From: Bondarzewia mesenterica
Taxonomy: Eukaryota; Basidiomycota; Agaricomycetes; Russulales; Bondarzewiaceae
Assembly (NCBI GenBank): GCA_004802705.1
Contig: SGPL01000009.1
Span: 1-64,000 of the forward strand
Length of the DNA: 64,000 nt
Reading direction: 5' to 3'
In this document: positions 57,457-64,000 of the stretch, piece by piece
Layout of the letters: every line of letters begins with the position of its first letter
Position numbering within the stretch: the first letter of the stretch is position 1
The notes under the pieces: model-generated
The model's input: the letters and a program-made list of their open reading frames with translations, nothing else
Told to the model about the DNA's origin: nothing
The model's database searches: none
Program-made: the position numbers and the translations under genes

Positions 57457-59002
57457 ATGGCCGGCTGGGTATCTCTGAGTGACAATCTTCCTCACTCTCT
57501 CAAATCTAGACTCGCAACGTGCGCCAAAGTCATCTGGCGCGAACTGGCGGACAAGCACGTCTATGAGCTAGACATCTGGTGGAACACGGTCGGCGTCAGC
57601 TACATCCCGCCTTCCGCGCCAGACAGCGACCCCACCCCGCAGGCCCTCACCCTGAAGCTCTTAGAGGGCGACCCGGATCAGCCTCGCAAAAGCGCGGCAT
57701 TCACCGTTGACATCATGCGGCGACGGGTCAAAGACAAAACGTAACAATAGGTATGCGGCGATCCCGGAAGTGTGCATGCCCATCCTTAACGACCTCGAGA
57801 AGTGGGTCTTGGGTATACCAGAAAGGCAAAGGGAGGAGATGGCGAGACGTGCCGCGGAGGCGGAGAGGATAAGGGAGGCGGAGCGGAGGTGGAAAAGGCA
57901 GCTGAAGGAAGCGGAGGAGAGAGCTGCGGAGGCTTATGAAGAACGAATGGATTTAAAGAGAACACGAGAGAATAGGACGTATCCTCTGGGCTCTTGCCAG
58001 GTATGCGGCGAAAAGGTGCGTTGTTTTCGTTTGCCTTTTTATGTTGAGCCCATAGCGGCGCTTCAGTTAGTCAAATGCTCCCAATGCGGTACACGTTCGT
58101 GTCCGGTTCGAGGATGCGACGGCGGCAAAGTGGATGACATCCATACCTGCAGTCAACATTCCGATAAGCGCTACTGCTCGTCTTGTCGGTCTCGCTCGAA
58201 CCAAGAGCTCATTGTCGACTGCCCGTCGTGCGGCGAGTCGTTCTGCTCGAACGATTCAAATCTGGTCCATTGCGAGGGGACCGTCATCGTCCAAGGTGAG
58301 GTCAAGAAGATACACGATCCAAAGTCCCTCGGATGCACGACCTGTTACAACGACGAATCAGTCGACTTGCAGGACTGCTGCAACGAACGTTGTTCAACGC
58401 GGAATAATCGCTCTCCTAAAGGCCACTGTCTGGACTGCGTCGGGCACGGCGTATATTGCTCTCAGCATCCAGATGACGAATTTCAATGGTGGTGCTCTCG
58501 GTGCGCCCCCAAATACGCAAACCCTGCATGTCCTTCGTGCAGCGCTGAGACGTGCCCCGAGGACATCCGACATCAATGCGTCTGTGGCAAGATCGATACG
58601 TGCGCACGATGCCTTCCGGAGTCCGATTTAGGCGGCGACGAAGAAGACGAGAGACCTGACGACAATGGAGACTTCGACAAGAGCAAGCCAGAGTCCAAAC
58701 CGAAAGCCATCACGTTCCGCGAATTCAGGTGTGGGTGCGAATGGACGGAAAGAATGTGCCAACCCTGCTTGAAGGATATGAAGGATATGAATTCCTGCGA
58801 GCAATGCTACAAGGCAATGTGTGATGACTGCTTGCATTATGATCATTGCGGCGAATGCGAGCAGGACGTGCAGATTTGCGAGTTATGCGTAGGGGATCGG
58901 AAGGAGTGTCCGAGATGCTCGATGCCGCTTGACAGTGCTATCGAAGCGATGGCATTCGAAGCGATGTACGGGGAGGATGAGACGGATTATGGGTTCATGT
59001 AA
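57457..59002 (+). CDS. CxxC-rich putative zinc-binding protein with coiled coil (514 residues)
   Basis: Function unknown. The N-terminal 90 residues are globular (MAGWVSLSDNLPHSLKSRLA). A charged helix or coiled coil follows (ERQREEMARRAAEAERIREA, about residues 120-175). The rest is a string of Cys pairs: CQVC, CSQC, CSSC, CPSC, CTTC, CSRC, CPSC, CARC, CQPC, CEQC, CDDC, CGEC, CELC, CPRC, interspersed with His. At least a dozen CxxC units suggest several treble-clef or RING-like zinc sites, but spacing does not fit one RING. The gene has no intron. One extra base, best placed in the A4 run 57736-57739, separates RRRVKDK from RNNRYAAIPEV; removing it gives 515 codons with the stop. Confidence 0.75.
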
Positions 59003-59639
59003 GTCACAGGCAGGACGACAGAGGTACGTTGTCTATGTCGTTCAGGCCATTTGATGAATTATTGACCGCGGTTCGTGTCAAAATTAGACGTTTGATGCAG
59101 GCCAAATTCCACAATTCCAATCGAATTTTCCACCTCTCACACGCAACTGTATGTCATAATTTTTTCGCCAACACCACCCTGAACCTCTCAGCGGCGGTTG
59201 GCACGGAACATATACAAACAAGATCTTTCTCTCGCCATCTATTTTTTTGTCAGATCGCTGTCTGCTTTGCTACCCACTCGTATCGCATAATTATGTATCT
59301 TTCGTGTACTTGCTGTCGTGTTTGAATAATATGATTATCGGGTCATTGCAAAAATGAGCGTGATGAGATGGCGAACAACGTAGCAAGATTTGGATATGTA
59401 CTTCAGTATCTAGATCTCGTGCGTAAACATCTCATCCAGCGTGAATTCCACCAACTCCGCTGGAGTCCCTTGTCGTCATCCACGACAGCACTTGCCACGA
59501 TACTCTCGTCGTACACGCAACCCAACTTAGGTCGGACCGTCGGTGGCATGAGACGTGCAGCTTGAAGAACGTAAGTCGCTTCCTTTGCACACAACGCGAA
59601 GTTACGCGAAGTCAGCAGCGGGCGCGCCGACATCGCACT
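59003..59639. other. Intergenic stretch
   Basis: 637 bases with the 3' UTR of the CxxC-rich gene and the TAD1 promoter. A 65-codon open frame at 59368 has no support. Confidence 0.5.
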
Positions 59640-61261
59640 ATGTCCTGTGATGAGACGGATTCTGTCGTATCTGCATCCCTCGATGCATATGCATCTCTCT
59701 CCATATCCCCCCAACCCGGAAAGTTTACGATCCTGGCCGCTTTCGTCCTCTTCTCGCCCACATCGCGAAACGTGCAAGTAATATCCTTGGGCACAGGATC
59801 CAAGTGTCTGCCGACTACGCGTCTTCCCCCACACGGCGATGCCTTGCACGATTGCCACGCAGAAGTCATCGCGCGACGTGGGGCCGTGCGTTGGTTTTTA
59901 GAGGAAGCACGAAGAGACGCGAGCAGTTCTTCCGGGTCAGAATGGATTGCGAGGGGAGAAGACGGATGCTTTGCTCTCAGGGACGACGTTCACCTGTACC
60001 TTTATGTCTCCACCGTACCATGTAAGACCCATTTTCTCCACGCCTGTTCTTTGTGACTCCTTTTTTTCTTTGGTCAATGTTGCTCTGATACTTACATGAT
60101 ACATCAAGGTGGGGATGCGTCGACGGGTCTGTTGGCCTCTGCACAAGACCCGTATATAGCCTCCCTGAAAGATTCCACGCCATGGCCGCCCCTCCCACTT
60201 GACGTGCCTTCCCGAGGGCGCGACAACTATGCCCGAGTGGGCGTGCTGCGTACCAAACCGGGACGCGCAGACGCGCCCGCAGTCCTCAGCATGTCTTGCA
60301 GCGACAAGATCGCGTTGTGGTCTGTGGTAGGTATACAGGGGGCGCTCGCGAGCGGCATCTTCAGGCCTGTATACGTACACGGTATCATCATGGGGGAGGT
60401 GGATGTCGAGATGAGGGCGACGGTGAGAGAAGAGTGTGAGAGGGCATTTTATGATCGGATAGGAGAGCTGAAGGGTACGTATCAATTTACCAGTGGAAGG
60501 AATGAGAGGTATTTTTTCCAGGTTTGCTCCGTTCTGTTTACGTCTTCCAGCAGGGTATAAGGTTGTCCAACCGTCGATACATTTCACATCCTTACCTTTC
60601 ATCCATTCGCGTGTGTCCCTACAAGAAGCGGGCAGCTCTTCGAACGACGGTGGGCAAGTTTTGCATATGAAGCCGTTTATCAGATTATTGAATGACCGAT
60701 TAACAAATTCATTGCAGCGCTCTGCTGGATCGCAGACACCGGCAAACTTCCTGAAGTTCTGATCAACGGTCTTCGAAGAGGTGTGCCCCCGAAGCACCGA
60801 TTTAACGACAAATTCAGGTATGTATACTGTATTATTATATAGTCATCCTGCTCTGATCTCGTCTAACTCCGACCGCTAATTCAACCCCTCAGGCCCTTGC
60901 TGTCCAAGATATCCCTCTACACCCTCTACCGCTCGACACTTGAAGCATGCGACCTGCCAGTACCGCTGTAGGCTTCTTTCTCTTACCCTTCTCCACCGTC
61001 ACCACTTCACCCTCACCTTAATACTCACTGCGCCTCGTCTACTCGTCCTGACCTTCATCCGCACCTCCCAATGTTGTCCACAGTGAAACGGCCACCTACT
61101 ACACCGTGAAACAGTCCATCACGCATTACCAAATGGCAAAGCGCGCCCTCCTCGGTGCCGGTGCGCCATTCGCCAACTGGATTCGCAGCGGTGCGAAATG
61201 GGAGAGCTTCGATGCTCGAGGCGTGCTCGTCCCTCCTGTCAGTGATACGGGGCACCAGTAG
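59640..61261 (+). CDS. TAD1: tRNA-specific adenosine deaminase TAD1/ADAT1
   Basis: Converts adenosine-37 of tRNA-Ala to inosine in eukaryotes. Six exons: 59640-60021, 60109-60474, 60551-60649, 60718-60817, 60893-60967, 61084-61261; 399 residues. The catalytic zinc site is complete: DCHAEVIARRGAVRWF (His and the proton-shuttling Glu, about residues 76-90) and VSTVPCGDAS for the first Cys; the second Cys is in MSCSDKIALW. Other family blocks are ALWSVVGIQGALAS, PVYVHGIIMG, CWIADTGKLPEVLINGLRRG and ETATYYTVKQSITHYQMAKR. Exon 3 starts at a CAGCAG acceptor, so a one-residue (Gln/Ala) length variant is possible. The start at MSCDETD is the first Met in frame with the core. Confidence 0.95.
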
Positions 61262-61872
61262 TTTAAGTACTCCATCCGTCGATGGTGAAACATACGCCAG
61301 ATTACTCCCTTCTACACCTTTCGCGCCATGGGTCAACGGGTATCGATATTTTTTATGGATACTGTGTCATATTTTATAGCCGTCCTCCCAGCCATGAGAA
61401 ATATCTCAAGTTCAATGTTGGATAGAGACCAATGCCAGCCTCGCAGATGCCCTATTCATACGCGTAGGACAGGATACTATACCCGAGTACAGAATGAAAG
61501 AAATGGAGAATAAAAAGAGCGTCTAGTGCATAGGTACCCGACCTGCGTATGAATCCTTTGTGCATTATCAGCCAACAATCACCCACTTGACAGGGAAAAT
61601 AAGGAGGCAAATGAAAGAGCAACGAAGAAAAAAAAAGGCCGTGGCAACATCCGACCTGACCGACCTCGCGCGGACGTATTGTCTATTATATCCAAAGAAA
61701 ATGCATTCCAAACTAACAAAGATAATCCACGAAGCGAGCGACCTGTACCGCCGCTTGTCGACGTCTTCGAGCGACAATTCATCAGTCGACTCTCACGACC
61801 ATACTGATGACCTACCTGGGCTCTACTAAGTATGTAGAAATATCCGCAGTGGATGTGAGTTAAAATGTCCTC
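61262..61872. other. Intergenic stretch between convergent genes
   Basis: 611 bases between the TAD1 and AP-3 mu stop codons. A short plus-strand frame (61560-61829) encodes a Lys-rich peptide without support. Confidence 0.5.
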
Positions 61873-63723
61873 TCAACCTCCAGCCCAGTCAACCCTCCAC
61901 TCGACGTTCCCCTCGCTACGTCCGCGTACACCTTTATAAGGCTTGTATGTCTCACCGGTGAGTTTCAGCTGATCAACTTTAAGCGCGGAGAAGAGGTGTG
62001 AGGAAAGCGAGAAGGATGTCTGTATTGAGCGTGCGGGCCGAGGACGCGCAGCTCTGAAAGAAAGAAAAAGATGGTGTCGGGATCAATAGGTAAAAGACGT
62101 GACATTGCACAACATATACTAAGAGCACGCACGTCGATGTGAATGTTCCTTGGAGGACCCACCGACCTGACGAGGGCTGAATGCTGGATATTGACCATCG
62201 CAAGATCTGCATGAAAATCAACGGTGAGTTGAGGATTATGCCAGCCATACAATGAATGATCAAATCGGAGAACAGGAGAAAACAATGTCGCACCTGATTA
62301 GAAGGTACGAAACCCCATTCGGCACCGCTGCCGACACTACAACTGGCACCAGTCGCACCTTCACCGAGGTATATCTCCAGGACGAAATCTTCAATCGGAC
62401 GCGCCGAGTGGCGGGACGTAACCGTCAAGTCGAACGTTCCTACAGGCAGACTTATTAGATGTTATGCATATACACCTGTAGTGGTAATTGGCCTACCTCC
62501 ATTCTCTGTAACTTGCAACAGCGCCTTTAAGGTGAAGGGTGGCTGTATCTGCGACTGATTTTGTGCAACTGCGGTGATAGTGGCGGGCGCCGGGGGTGTC
62601 GATAGTTGAGTCGAAGGGTAGAAATGATATTCCATGAGAGTGAAGCGTCCGTCTGGAGGAACGAAGGAGAGAACTTTGGATTGGGCAAATCGTGTGAGGC
62701 TGGTGGTCCAAGTTGAAAGTGAACATCAAATTGTCAAGGAGGATATTGCAATTGGAGAGCAAACGACATACCGAACACAAGGATGGAAGGCTGGATTAGA
62801 TATCACCTTCGCATTAGCGAAACTGAGAAAAAAGGTCGGGTGTGCCTACACGGAGCGTAGTAAATACCAAAGTGCATCGCCATATTAAAGCTGAAGTGAT
62901 GCTCGCCTGATAATTTACAATTCGACTCAATCTTGCCGAGCACGCTACTGGTGATCGGAGCGCCGCTCCTGGAGGAAGAAGATAATTTAATCCATACAGG
63001 CTTTGCTCTGCGAGAAATCGCTTACTTATTCATGACCGCCTTTAGGCTTTCCAAGATGTCGAAATAAATCTCATTGCTGTTATATCTGAGCCCGATCTTT
63101 CTCCATGGTATCGGGCTTGCAAAAGCTCCTAATGTATGACCCCCATGCACACCAGAGTTGGATAGCCCAGATACACCTGCCACGGAAAGAATCTTCTGGA
63201 GAAGTGATGGCGGGAGGACGATGTCACGAAGTGCATTTGGTGAAGTGGTGAGCGGATGACCACCAGAATCAAGTGTTTCCTCTAAAAGCTGGTAAACGAC
63301 ATCAAAGTTATCTTTGATGGTCGCACCGCTGATACTTCCAAAATAATCTTGTAGAATTTCTACGAAGGTTTGGAGGAAGGCGAATGCATAGAGTGGGTCG
63401 ACTGCATGAACACCATACCGGCCTCAGTACTGCTCCAGACAAGCAAAGCGGAGATGGGGCTAATAGAACTCACTGTCTCCGCTAACAGGGCATAGAAAAG
63501 TGAGGCCGCCATGTTCCGCATGGCAACACGCACTAGGCGCATCGAGCTCAAAGCTCGGAACATAGAGAACCGGGTCTACATCCTGGGTTCGATTGGCCTT
63601 CTCGCAGGCATTGTTGAAGGCATCGATGTGAAGGAGGGGATAAGCAGGCGAGAACGCGCGAAAGCCAGACTGAACGATGGGCTTGCCGGAGAAATCGAGG
63701 ATGATGAGCCCGTCGATAGCCAT
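61873..63723 (-). CDS. APM3: AP-3 adaptor complex subunit mu
   Basis: Cargo-binding subunit of the AP-3 coat that carries proteins from the Golgi to the vacuole. Eight exons (minus): 63723-63474, 63401-63026, 62968-62907, 62845-62772, 62699-62497, 62439-62294, 62206-62133, 62053-61873; 454 residues. The N-terminal longin-type domain starts AIDGLIILDFSGKPIVQSGF. The linker has LYAFAFLQTFVEILQDYFG and NFDVVYQLLEETLDSGGHPL, strong mu signatures. The mu homology domain begins at about residue 205 and shows KVLSFVPPDGRFTLMEYHF, LEIYLGEGATGASCSVGSG, LRWSI, and ALKVDQLKLTGETYKPYKGV at the end. Intron 3 has a GC-AG pair. One base must be removed from the A6 run 62828-62833 to keep TPDLFLSFANAK in frame. 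Confidence 0.94.
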
Positions 63724-63912
63724 GGCGAGAGGGTCAGGCAGTTCAGCCCGGAGCGGCCAACGTCTCGGAGAGCAATAATTCGAGCGACCACGTGATCGAC
63801 CCTGGTTGATGTGGGGAAATGGTCGAGTGACGTATATATATTCGGACCACCAGATGGGGCGCTTTGCTAGAATTTCGTTCATCTCATCTTCACCCTCCCA
63901 GCGTGAAAAACT
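63724..63912. promoter_or_regulatory. Bidirectional promoter AP-3 mu / hexokinase-like gene
   Basis: 189 bases between outward-pointing start codons. It contains a CACGTG box at 63789-63794 and TATATATA at 63833-63840, the latter 73 bases before the plus-strand start. Confidence 0.6.
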
Positions 63913-64000
63913 ATGCCCCCCACCTCTTCTCTCTTCCGCTCCACACCAGAAAATGCCAAAGCTATCCTCGATGACATTGAGCAACAGTTCGAGCTCGACC
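63913..64000 (+). CDS. 5' end of a probable hexokinase-family gene, cut by window end
   Basis: The first 29 codons read MPPTSSLFRSTPENAKAILD followed by DIEQQFELD. The pattern of a Ser/Thr-rich start and an IEQQFELD-like helix matches the N-terminus of fungal hexokinases and glucokinases (yeast has an EQQFEV-type helix before the first lobe). The sequence ends before any catalytic motif, so the identity rests on this helix alone. No intron is visible in the 88 bases. Confidence 0.5.
   Translation, partial: MPPTSSLFRSTPENAKAILDDIEQQFELD

Noticed and set aside
56909..57478. 189-codon plus-strand open frame
   Set aside because: No recognisable motif; runs into the start of the CxxC-rich gene in another frame.
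1..64000. CRISPR array, integrated virus, biosynthetic cluster, rRNA genes
   Set aside because: No regularly spaced repeats, no viral or transposase proteins, no adjacent pathway enzymes and no rRNA-like sequence were seen.

Overview
This window reads as a draft contig from a basidiomycete fungus, most likely Agaricomycotina. Coding regions are cut by many short GT-AG introns (about 50-85 bases, often with CTAAT/CTAAC branch-like sequences), genes lie on both strands without operons, and the recognisable proteins are fungal (FlbA/Thn1-type RGS, a DUF1748-like protein, mitoribosomal SOD-like protein). Exon models were made by hand: ORFs joined at splice sites that keep frame and restore family-typical sequence.

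Layout. 1-4.6 kb: an MscS-type mechanosensitive channel (minus, 3' end outside the window) divergent from a small Lys/Ala-rich coiled-coil protein. 7.8-11.7 kb: a large Pro/Gln- and RGG-rich protein. 14.6-16.7 kb: a small conserved protein and a membrane cytochrome-b5-domain protein ending in RDEL. 18.6-20.8 kb: a DEP-RGS regulator. 25.6-30.3 kb: the Hsp90 co-chaperone STI1 behind a perfect heat-shock element and a cluster of palindromes, an aldo-keto reductase, and a small MLRQ/NDUFA4-like protein. 31.2-37.2 kb: a 1,120-residue coiled-coil protein, an isochorismatase-fold hydrolase and a second MLRQ/NDUFA4-like gene with the same exon pattern. 39.1-49.4 kb: a TmpA-like membrane flavoprotein, an unresolved gene, a nuclear-type unknown protein and a sugar transporter. 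50.5-56.1 kb: a frameshifted gene, a DUF1748-like protein, OST2/DAD1, a mitoribosomal protein, another frameshifted gene and a small His-rich protein. 57.5-64 kb: a CxxC-rich protein, the tRNA deaminase TAD1, AP-3 mu, and the 5' end of a probable hexokinase.

The genes are mostly unrelated housekeeping functions (protein folding, ER glycosylation, mitochondria, vesicle traffic, tRNA modification, G-protein signalling). I see no biosynthetic cluster, transposon, CRISPR array, rRNA or tRNA gene. Several long stretches (4.6-7.8, 11.7-14.6, 16.7-18.6, 20.8-25.6, 37.2-39.1 kb) hold no gene that I can support.

Two themes stand out. First, seven otherwise convincing genes each need a change of one base, nearly always in a homopolymer (two such changes in one gene), and one microexon is one base short. 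With three N characters this suggests uncorrected draft sequence rather than many pseudogenes. Second, there are several very small exons (9, 11, 11, 16 and 16 bases), including an 11-base exon shared by two paralogues.
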